Source of the DNA: Leptobrachium leishanense
Lineage: Eukaryota; Chordata; Amphibia; Anura; Megophryidae
Length of the DNA: 64,000 bases
Assembly (NCBI GenBank): GCA_009667805.1
Contig: CM019065.1
Location: forward strand, 149,580,101 to 149,644,100
Direction of reading: 5' to 3'
Of this stretch, positions 12,601-21,096 are shown piece by piece. Below the pieces are notes generated by a model that made no database searches, was not told the origin of the DNA, and saw only the letters and a program-made list of their open reading frames with translations. Position 1 is the stretch's first letter. Each line of letters opens with the position of its first letter. Position numbers and translations under genes: made by a program.

Positions 12601-12639
12601 CTCTGACTATGTCTCCAAAGTTATGCTTTGCAAAGAAGA

Positions 12640-13365
12640 AGATCAACGCCCCATGCCAAATTACGACTTCTATATGAATTGGAGAAGATTTGATCCAAAA
12701 GGCGAATTCATTGAAACAATTTTACAAAAATGGCACAACAATTATGAGCTACTGGAAGGAAACCATGATTATATCCAGTGGCTATTTCAGACACAAACAC
12801 AAGTTTCCATTCCTCGCCTCTACACCCCCGAGAAGCACGCCTCATGAGTGACACCTCAGAAGTTCAGCAAAGACTACGCAGAGCTTACAAGACAGGACAT
12901 ACTTGAAAACGAGAGAAATCTCAATGTATCCTTCCTGGTAAAATCCTTTATAAATAAATAAATAAATAAAAGATGATGCTGAAATTCTTCGGCGTAAAAT
13001 TAGTGGGGGAGGATGGAGAAAATACAGAAGTGACCGAAGTTGAGCGAGCAGAAAATTTCGCCGCACGCTTTGACAATCTAACAGCCAATCCCCACGACAA
13101 TTTGAGGATTACACGTATACTGTTGAGCTTGGGAGAACTGGGAGCACAAGCATACCAAGCCCCTTTGGTAAGGTTCTTTCTCAAAGAGACCCTTATTAAA
13201 AATAAGCTACCAAGGATGAAGAAAAGTGTGATGAATTTCTTTATACCAGCAGTAAAAGACACGGAGGAGAGACAAGATCTGCTGTTCTTCGCAATGGCGA
13301 TATTATTTCCCAAAGGAGGAATTCATTTGGGGAAACCAAGAGGAACTCGGAAGATACAAAGCAAC
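12640..13365 (+). pseudogene. OGFR N-terminal-like domain inside the ERV-A pol region
   Basis: Two pieces, 12640-12891 and 12971-13365, split by a SINE fragment, encode a protein like the conserved N-terminal domain of vertebrate opioid growth factor receptor (OGFR/OGFRL). Recognisable pieces in order: MPNYDFY, a Trp-Asn-Tyr-Leu-Glu-Asn-His stretch ending YIQWLF, EVQQRLRRAY, LKFFGVKL, NLRITRIL, SLGELG, QAPLVRFFL, and FIWGNQEELGRYK in the last frame. The domain is intron-free, unlike the host gene as known in other vertebrates, so it came through RNA. Frame changes lie near 12830 and near 13290. The upstream piece shares its frame with the end of RNase H, with only about 15 residues between. 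Downstream, the frame passes into the pre-integrase region. It could be a captured viral domain or an inserted host retrocopy; the clean borders favour capture. Confidence 0.8.
12892..12970 (+). mobile_element. 3' fragment of a tRNA-headed SINE
   Basis: GAGAGAAATCTCAATGTATC followed by CTTCCTGGTAAAATCCTTTATAAATAAATAAA matches, in reverse complement, the tail part of the SINE at 52570-52775. It ends in (AAAT)n and is flanked by short AAGA direct repeats. It interrupts the OGFR-like domain between RRAY and the following Met-Leu-Lys-Phe-Phe stretch, so it arrived after that domain. Confidence 0.75.
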
Positions 13366-14578
13366 ACCAGTGGTGGCTGCGCTCCTACCGGCGCCACTGA
13401 GTGAATGGACAGCTGTGTACTCAGAAAAAGAGAAGAAATGGCTATCAGAAGAAAAAGGTGAATATGGAGAAGATGGATGGTTCCAGTTGGAGAACAGACA
13501 AATGGTCCTCCCAGCAACATTGGCACCTGAGATCGTGAGGGCATTTCATGCAAGCACTCATGGAGGAAGGGAAATGATGGAACAACAGCTGGAGCCACAT
13601 TTCTATGTACCAGGAATGTCAGTAATCTGCAAAGCAATAGCCCAGCAGTGCGTGACATGTGCCAAGAATAATCCAAGAACAGGCCCATCTCAACCTCCAG
13701 GCAAGCAACCAATCGGACTTTCCCCAATGGCATCAATGCAGATAGACTTCACAGTGCTGCCACCCTGCAAAGGATATAAATACCTACTGGTAAGGGTGTG
13801 CACTCTAACAGGATGGGTGAAAGCTTTCCCCACAAGGACGGAGAAAACAACGGAAGTAGTGAAGAGTCTAATGAAGGAAATAATACCACGATATGGACTT
13901 CCTCTTGAAATAGGGTCGGACAATGGCCCAGCATTTATACAGAACTGTCTACAGCAGCTTGCCCGCCTGTTGGGCATCACCTGGAAGCTACATACAGCTT
14001 ACAGGCCCCAGAGCTTGGGAAAAGTCGAAAGAATGAACCGTACACTAAAGACTTTGATGTCCAAACTGTGCCAAGAAACGTCACTAGGCTGGTTGGATGT
14101 GCTGCCGATAGTTTTATTGCACATTAGGTGCAGGCCAACTCCCCAATTGAAACTAAGTCCGTACGAACTCATGTTTGGACGGCCTACCCCTCTAATTAAT
14201 GGACTAAGGGGGGACCTTCGGGCATTGGGTGAAACTAAACTAAATGAACAGGTTGTATTGTTGGGTAAATCAATGCAAAAGTTGAATACTTGGGTGGGAG
14301 ATAATATTCCACACTTTTTATATCCCCCACTGTATAAGTATTGTCCAGGTGACTCGGTTTGGGTGAAGGAGTGGAAAAATGACCCAAAATGGAGAGGTCC
14401 TTACCTTGTCCTGTTATCAACCCCCACAGCAGTGAAGGTTGCCGAGGTGGTTCCGTGGATACATCACTCCAGACTGAAGGTAGCTGCAGCCAATTCTGAA
14501 CCAGAGTGGAAGGTCGTCACCAACGAGACCAATCCATTGAGGCTAAAGCTGACAAAGACCACAGTTGTGAGTACCTAA
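13366..14578 (+). pseudogene. pol: ERV-A integrase region of pol (long open frame)
   Basis: The frame is open from 13370 to TAA at 14576. The N-terminal zinc-binding HHCC motif is visible (HASTH near 13550; CVTCAK near 13655). The DD35E core follows: MQIDF near 13740, SDNGPAF near 13918 and GKVERMNR near 14020. C-terminal to this comes a PGDSVWVKEW stretch (about 14350) and a GPYLVLL segment typical of gammaretroviral integrase ends. The integrase reads intact by eye, although the rest of pol is broken. Integrase joins the viral DNA ends to host DNA. Confidence 0.85.
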
Positions 14579-14590
14579 AAGACTCAACAA

Positions 14591-15241
14591 GTGGGTGTTT
14601 TGACGGACACAATAATGCCTGACCACCCACCAACGGAGGAGCAAAGGGATCCCCCAGGGGATACCCCAAGGGCTGTTTTTAGGGGCCCTGCCCCGACCCT
14701 TGATCAATCAGAGATGACTTTTACTTTTGAAATTCCGGTGGGGAGGGATTGGGTTTATGTGACTTTGAAAAGAATTGCCCAAGGGGTTTTGACATTTGGG
14801 GCATTTCTGGTACTGATACTGTACTTTGCAAATTTGATCTATGGACTATCCCATGGGACGTGCCCTAGGTGTCCAGGGTTAATCAACGGAGTATATACTT
14901 CCAAAGCCTGGAATGAAACACGGCAGGTGATGGAGAGCCATACTGTGCAAAGATACCGGCGAGATGCAGATCCAGAAATCACCCCACGAGGACATTTACT
15001 TGTGAAGTTCAAGTATGAATATGCTAAAAAGTCTGGGCAAACTGCGTGTTGGGTGTGTAGTAGACTGCACCCAGAGACAATCCATATACCATTTGCTTCG
15101 ATCCCAATGAACTTAAGTATATTTGTGTCAGGGAATATCACAATATATGCTTTTGATGAACCACGAGAGAAGCCAGAGGCATTCACTCCCGGATACCCAA
15201 TAACAGGGCCAGTGTACCCGCCAGAATGGTGTTTCCAATGA
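14591..15241 (+). pseudogene. env: ERV-A env, truncated to its N-terminal part
   Basis: An open frame of 216 codons starts 13 bases after the pol stop (ATG 14591, alternative 14615). A charged, Pro-rich N terminus is followed by a hydrophobic segment (about residues 64-86, GVLTFGAFLVLILYFANLIYG region). Next come a basic RYRRD motif and a CWVC motif, which in gammaretroviral surface subunits marks the site of the disulfide link to the transmembrane subunit. Potential N-glycosylation sites are present. The frame stops at 15241. The rest of the surface subunit and the whole transmembrane subunit are missing, so no functional envelope is encoded. Confidence 0.7.
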
Positions 15242-15262
15242 GGACCAGATAGAGAAACAGGC

Positions 15263-15275
15263 AAAGTGGGGGGAT
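15263..15275 (+). promoter_or_regulatory. Polypurine-tract-like run after env
   Basis: AAAGTGGGGGGATT directly precedes a TG (15276). In retroviruses the polypurine tract primes plus-strand synthesis and is followed by the 3' LTR. Here the following sequence does not match the 5' LTR of ERV-A. Confidence 0.5.
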
Positions 15276-17079
15276 TGTGTAATTCAAGTAGATTCAATTG
15301 GACGTCATACACTGTCGGGTATATTACAGAAAGGAAAAATTAAAATGGATGCCTGTAGCCATTTTGTTTTTAAAGACAGTCTTTTCTTTCAGTTTTCTCT
15401 AGGTTTAGAAATGAACGAGATTTTTTTTACAGAGTTCATTCCTGGGTGAAGTCTTTTATATTTTTTTAGAAGTGCCAGACATGAAGGAACCTAGAATGTT
15501 TTTGTGTGATAATGCTAGAGTTAAGTGCTAAGACGTGTTATAATTAAATTTATTGGTCTGTCTTACGTTTTTAAAACAAAAGATATTTTGTCTTTTGGGT
15601 ATCGGAATAAGAGTTAATATCTCTGTAATAGATTTATATTCACAAAATATATGTTTATAATCAAGGTATATTTTATTATATTTACAGTAGGAAATAGGTA
15701 TACTCCAATAAATATTGTAGAAAGTATATAATTGGTAAATAATAAAAATTACTAAAGAATAGATTCTGTTGAGATAACCAGAAAAGAATTCAGCTAATAG
15801 TACGTAATTTCAAAAGGGGGTGAGGATATAAATTAGATATGATAGGTAGAGACACAGTGTCTATAGTGACTGAGAGAGAGTCTTTGTTAAGTCAGATTGA
15901 ACTTTGACCCGAGATAAGAATATTAAAAAGAAATGGTGGAATTAATTAAGAAGTGCAATACTGCCCTCTAGAGGATAGTAAATATTAGATTTGATGTATT
16001 AATAATATTGCCAGTGACGTCAAATTGACTATAATAAGTGGCAATGTTGGTTGCAAATCAGTCCGAGGTTCCAGCATTCAGACTCACACTGCAATGCATT
16101 ACACATGACCCTCTGAGAGTCCAAGATTCCAACACTCAGACTCACACCACGATGCAGGCAGATCCCAGGACATGAGGCAATCAAGATTCTCACCAAATCT
16201 CTAACTCACATGCATTGATTATCTGATATTGATAATCTTCACACATTCCAAAAATATTACATCAGGAATTCCAAGGCAGACTTATCAAAATCCAAATTGG
16301 ACAGGTAATGTATGAAATTAAGGAATTAATGTAATTATATATATTTGTAGATATTCTTGCAACGTAGACTGAGATTTCTCAGATACTGGGTAACTCCAAA
16401 AAGTCTAAGTATTTCTATTCTGCAGATAGAAATATGAAGAAGTGGATATAAGGATTTATTCCTAAAATAAATTTTGTAAGATTGATACCAATATATATTG
16501 AGTTTGGAAATTACTGTGATTATAATTAATAAGCAAAGAATTATATAACTACAAAATAAAAAGCAAAAGATTAGAAGTTTAATTCTCGAGATTAGGGGAG
16601 GATTCACTAAATAAATTTTATTACTTATCCTTTTAAATTAGCTCATCTTTTGTTGATCTATGTAGTATAGAGAGAAATATATATATTTCTATAAGAGCTA
16701 GCTGGGTAAACATTGTTTGCTGGAAAATGCATGTTGTATTAAGCAGAAATGTTTATTAACCATTTGTGTATTAGTTACTAACTGATAAGGTAAATGATAT
16801 TAATCATATATGCAGTTACTAACCGGAGATACATATATTGTGGAGCTAGTTTTTATATGCTGATGGATTGTGGTTTATAAATTTTTGTTTATGATATGAG
16901 AATTGAAATTTTTTTGTATACGTAATAAATATATATATATTTTTATCCGATTATCGATTGTTGTATTCTTCAAAGCAAAACACAGACAATTAAAAGAATT
17001 TATGAGAATTTCTAAGAAATATAAACGATTGATATTTGTGTCTCGTATGGATTTCTTATGAAATAATAATCCCTGATAT
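15276..17079 (+). mobile_element. AT-rich LTR-like block, probable 5' LTR of element E1
   Basis: TGTGTAATTC begins right after the purine run, and the block ends at ATAATCCCTGATA just before TATTGGAGGC. The 5' LTR of element E2 ends at the same kind of junction (TAATCTCTAACA, then TATTGGAGGC). The size (1.8 kb) is of the order of the 2.2-kb E2 LTR. No second copy is present, and similarity to the E2 LTR beyond the ends is not visible by eye. Open frames in it are AT-driven. Confidence 0.35.
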
Positions 17080-17346
17080 ATTGGAGGCAACTGCCGAGAT
17101 AGGTCCAGTAAGTCCAATATAGACATATTGGAGGCTTGGCTGAGAAGTCCAATATATACAAACGTGTTGTATTCACGTGCAGAGATTATATCCGACAAAT
17201 TGGAGGCACTGTACCGAGATTGTAGTTTTTGTTTGGAATATAATTGTCAGTATTGTCTGATTAGACAGAGATAAAATATATATATATATTTTGACTCGTT
17301 GTATTTTGACTTGTGGTTTTACGGTTGTCTACTAAACAGTGTAAAA
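17079..17346 (+). promoter_or_regulatory. E1 leader with three ATTGGAGGC primer-site-like repeats
   Basis: ATTGGAGGC occurs at about 17080, 17133 and 17198, the first and third copies each followed at 8-12 bases by CCGAGAT and the second by the variant CTGAGAA. The same motif sits at the E2 LTR/internal junction (complement of 26461-26470) and once inside the E2 LTR. A TGG start followed by CCGAGAT has the form of a primer-binding site, but the spacing varies and I cannot assign a tRNA. Confidence 0.4.
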
Positions 17347-18112
17347 ATGTCAGAGTCAGAATCTGAGACTCAGGAAGATGTAGAGATACATGCAGATCAA
17401 ATAGTATTGATAGATGTTATGTTTTATCTAAAGGACAAGTTACACTTCACAGACGATTTATTTGATTGGATAAAAGAAATAAAATCAAATGTTTCTAGTT
17501 ATGCTGATTCAATCTGGTCAGATCAATCAAATTTTCTGGAGTGTTTGCGAAAGATAAGCGCAGCCACAAATAAAAAAGACAAAGAGATTTTTGTTTTAAA
17601 AATTGTGCCTGAATGCATATATTTGATCGCAGAAATGAACAAGAGATTGAATGATGACAAAGAAACCAGAGACAGTTTAGAAAATAAAAATTGTGACTTG
17701 CATGATACCGTAAATAAATTAAAAGATGAGTCAGAACGAATGATAATGGAGTTGAAAGTGTGTGCAAGAGAAAAAGATCAATTGCAAGATGAGATTGCTC
17801 AATTATCCAAATTAAACAAGGAACTGAATGCAAAATTGGCGAGAATGAAATGCGAACATGAGAAATTCGCTGATGAGTTACGTCAGATTGAAACTGATGT
17901 TTGAAGGGTTAAAAATCCTTCGTTAGAGAAGTTCCCTTTCAAAGTTTTGAGCTATAACTTATCACTGATTAGGCCTGGTGACAGCTCCGTTCTGAAGAGC
18001 GAGAGTGAGCAGAGCGAATGCGAAAGTGAAACTAAATCTCATGAAGAAAAAAGAGCGAAGCCTCTTGCACAGGAGTATTTCAAATCACATCACTCTAGCC
18101 AGCCACAGCCTA
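17347..18112 (+). pseudogene. E1 gag, N-terminal part
   Basis: ATG 17347 opens a frame starting MSESESE. It encodes an alpha-helical protein with a long coiled coil (about residues 110-185, Glu/Lys/Leu heptads) and ends at an in-frame TGA (17902-17904). The same frame then stays open to the MITE insertion at 18113. It is collinear with the minus-strand frame of E2 at 26222-25566 (MSDSDTGS, then related helices with KDKE and a coiled coil), which marks both as the same gag family. A coiled-coil N-terminal gag without a myristoylation start is seen in spuma-like and some deep vertebrate ERV lineages. That assignment is an inference. Confidence 0.6.
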
Positions 18113-18116
18113 TTAA

Positions 18117-19298
18117 CCCTTTCGCTGCTGAGGCATTTCCTGCCCCTGTGCTGAGGTCATTTTTACCGATTTTGCTCATCATGTTTAAACGTGTTTTGAA
18201 GGCTTGTTTTAGTATATGACCCAGACATATTATATATCGTTCTTTCCGTCAGACTCGGCAGATTCATAATATGTCATTATTATATGTATACGTCATTACC
18301 TGTCTGTATATTATAACAAAAAATGCAATAAAATATGAATTTTCAATAATTTACAATGTGTAAAGTGTTTTTTTTTCACATTTTAACATGCGAGCAATTG
18401 CGGTTATATTTTGTATGGGGTGCGCTTGTTAAAAAAATTAGAGATGGGGTCTCGTTACATTTTTTTTGGGGAAAATTACGCGATTTTTAACAAACGCACC
18501 GCATACAAAAATTGTTAGTGCAGCATTATTGTTCACATTATAATTGAAATGGGAACAATATTGCTGCATTAACGAACCAAAAAAAAAAATAACTTGTTTA
18601 TTTTTTTTTATAATTTTTTTTAATATTTTTTTATTTTTATTTATTTATTTATTTATTTTTTAAAACTTTTTTCATAGTCAAGTTTGGTATTGTTGGAACG
18701 GCCATGCTCTGGCCGATCCAACAATACCAAACATTAACCCCTAACTGCCACGGATCGGGAGATAGGGGTTCATTGGAACCCCCTATCTCCACCATTGGTG
18801 GCAATTAGGGGTTAACTCCAGGACTGGCGTCATCGTGCTATGCACGATGACGTCAGTCCTCAGGGGGCATTCCCGGAAGCTTGGCCGACATCTAAGATGT
18901 CGGCCAGCTCCGGGAAAGGATCATGAACCGGCGCTTTTCGGTGCCGATTCGTGATCCGGCCCCCATGGGGTCAATGCCAGGTACCATTTGGAAGGGCAGG
19001 CTGTGACCTTCCAAATGGTGCCTGGGTTAACCCCCTGCACGCCGCCGATCGGGAGGGAGAGAGGTCCGAAGGACCTCCCCCCTCCCTTTCAGGCGCTTCC
19101 TCCGCACATGCAGGGGGGTGCCTGAATTAGGTGTCATCGTGCCCCCGCGATGAGACCTAATTACTCCGGCGGCAGTTCCGGGTGCTGGGCTGACATCGAG
19201 GATGTCAGCCCGCACCGGGGGGCCAGCGATCGGCCGGAACCCGGCCGAACGCTGGCCCCAAAGTGAGGACGCTGAGCGCGTCATCCGCAGCGAAAGGG
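18117..19298. mobile_element. piggyBac-like MITE, copy 1, built of serial hairpins
   Basis: Termini are CCCTTTCGCTGC at 18117 and its exact complement at 19287-19298, flanked by TTAA on both sides (18113-18116, 19299-19302). TTAA targets and a CCC start fit piggyBac. Removing the element and one TTAA restores the E1 gag frame, so the insertion site is exact. The left part is AT-rich with (TTTA)n. From 18682 to 19298 the sequence is an almost unbroken run of short inverted repeats. No transposase is encoded. Confidence 0.85.
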
Positions 19299-19302
19299 TT
19301 AA

Positions 19303-20339
19303 GAAATCTCATAAAGTTCAGGATTTAACGAAAATCGTTCATTTCTTAAAAAACTCAGTAGGCATCTTTGACCTAAAGGGATCGCCAAAAATAATAAATC
19401 ATTTAAATATGTTTGAAGAAGCTTTGTCAATATTAGGAATTAATTCAGATGCTCAGAAAATTGAGTTGATCCCATGGGTCTTTGAAGCCAAACATAGGTA
19501 TTTTTTTCAGTCTTTGAAAGAATCTGGTATACGTAACTGGAGTAAAATAGTTTCTGAAGTCAAATCTGAATTTGGGCCTCACCGTACCAGGTTTAGCTGC
19601 GAAAAGAGCAATTTTAACTCTAAAATGCAGACCTAATCAAAGCCCCCGTGAATTTCTTTCAGTCCTTAAAAATGCATACAGCTTGGCTGAAAGAAACCCA
19701 GATTTTGAAAACCCTGAATTTATCCAATTATTTTATGACGCATTGCCAAATAAAATAAAGGTTATTTTGGCAAGAGATTATGACCCGAGAAATGGTTTGG
19801 ATTGGGTACTAAAAGAAAGTATGACCCTATTTACTGTATTTGAATATAGTGAAGAAACTCAGGGGAAAAGAGTGAAAAACTCACCTGAGGAAATTGCGGA
19901 AACTCACGTTAAAAAGGGTGATATTAAATTTGAGTCCCACAAAAAGAGTTATGCGGAAATATTGCGTGACTCCATACCTCAAAGGGAAAAATCCAAGCCA
20001 GATCAGGAAAGAGGGTTTGCCAGATAAAATTCAGGAAGTAATTTTCAATCTAGAAAGCAATGGGTACCTAGAAGTCAGTGGGTTAAATCAAGGGAAAATG
20101 TACCTAGACAGGAAGCAACCAGAAGAACAACTGAATCTGATGCGTCTGATAATGCGCAAGCTTCGTCCCCAAGGACGAATAGAAAGCGGAGATATAATGT
20201 ACGCCAGCGTATTGGTCAAATGCAGGAAAATTTCCGTGTGCTGACAGAAAAACTGGATCAGATCACTCAGTTAATGACTGGAAATAACCCTGGTCAGGTT
20301 GTAAGCATTGCAACACCTGCAGCCCCACCCAACCAGTGA
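19303..20339 (+). pseudogene. E1 gag, C-terminal part
   Basis: Resumes after the MITE with KKSHKVQDL and continues through a helical capsid-like region (motifs NWSKIVSE, FGPHR, SPREFL, FYDALP). A frame change lies near 19630 and an in-frame TAA at 20025-20027. KKSYAEILRD (about 19940) matches RKSYAEVVRG in E2. The tail is basic (NRKRRY) and helical, with no CCHC zinc knuckle, ending at TGA 20337-20339. Absence of a zinc knuckle is a trait of foamy-virus-like gags. The relation to that group is an inference. Confidence 0.6.
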
Positions 20340-20343
20340 CTAG

Positions 20344-20997
20344 ATGATGTTTCTAGTCGGTAAAATCTGTCCAAAACCTAATTTCATATCTCACTCTAAA
20401 TTTCTCTGTAAATTGCATAGCATTGAAGACCGATATTATGTGAATGTCGAATTACAAGATAATTTACCACATATTCCGTCCTTGCTAGACAGTGGAAGCC
20501 AAGTTACATTAATATCACCTCATTATTTTGAACAGGTCCAAGAACTATCCTCCAGGAAGCCTAGATTAGATAAATCTAATGCTAATCTAGTGAGTGTGAG
20601 TGGCACACCTCTGAAAGTTCTGGGCACGGCTAAATTGGATTTCAAATTGGGGAATAAAGTAATTCGCAAACCAACGCTTGTTGTGGATCTGCCCCAAAAT
20701 CGCCTAATTATTGGAATGGACCTTCTCAAAAGGTTAAATCCAATCATTGATTTTATCAATGAGGTTATTTGGTCCCAAGTAAATGTTCCAATCAGCTATG
20801 ATAGATCCCAATCCCATCACACTCAGCGTAACTGCCACGTGATTGAGGAAAGGCCGGATTCTATTGAAGTCCACTTCAGAAATAGCCAGAAACCTGATAT
20901 CTCTTTCTTAAGGCCAAAGCCCCTGACTCCAGGAGAGCAGGAGGATAACACCATATGTGTTCCCCGAGAGAATTCGAGATATATGTCTGGAAAATGA
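20344..20997 (+). CDS. E1 retroviral-type aspartic protease (partial pol)
   Basis: An intact frame of 217 codons starts four bases after the gag stop, in another frame. The catalytic DSG lies in LLDSGSQVTLIS (about 20490), and LIIGMDLLKRLNPIIDF (about 20705-20755) matches the second conserved block of retropepsin folds. It ends at TGA 20995-20997. Another frame stays open beyond it to the E2 insertion at 21097, and the reverse transcriptase expected next is absent. The product would process Gag and Pol. It lies inside a wrecked element, so expression is doubtful. Confidence 0.6.
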   Translation: MMFLVGKICPKPNFISHSKFLCKLHSIEDRYYVNVELQDNLPHIPSLLDSGSQVTLISPHYFEQVQELSSRKPRLDKSNANLVSVSGTPLKVLGTAKLDFKLGNKVIRKPTLVVDLPQNRLIIGMDLLKRLNPIIDFINEVIWSQVNVPISYDRSQSHHTQRNCHVIEERPDSIEVHFRNSQKPDISFLRPKPLTPGEQEDNTICVPRENSRYMSGK

Positions 20998-21096
20998 CGT
21001 GCTAATTATTCACCTCCACAAAAGGAGGCATAGTGACCATTCTCAGTTCTTAACTGAAATAGAGAAGATAAATGAAGAGATATTTTTCCCTATACG

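Noticed and set aside
17079..17220. CRISPR-like or regulatory array from repeated ATTGGAGGC
   Set aside because: Only three short, unevenly spaced copies; better explained as leader or primer-site repeats of a retroelement in a eukaryotic genome.
19202..19302. First codons of the open frame 19202-19636 as a protein start
   Set aside because: They lie in the MITE right end; the true E1 gag sequence resumes after the TTAA at 19302.
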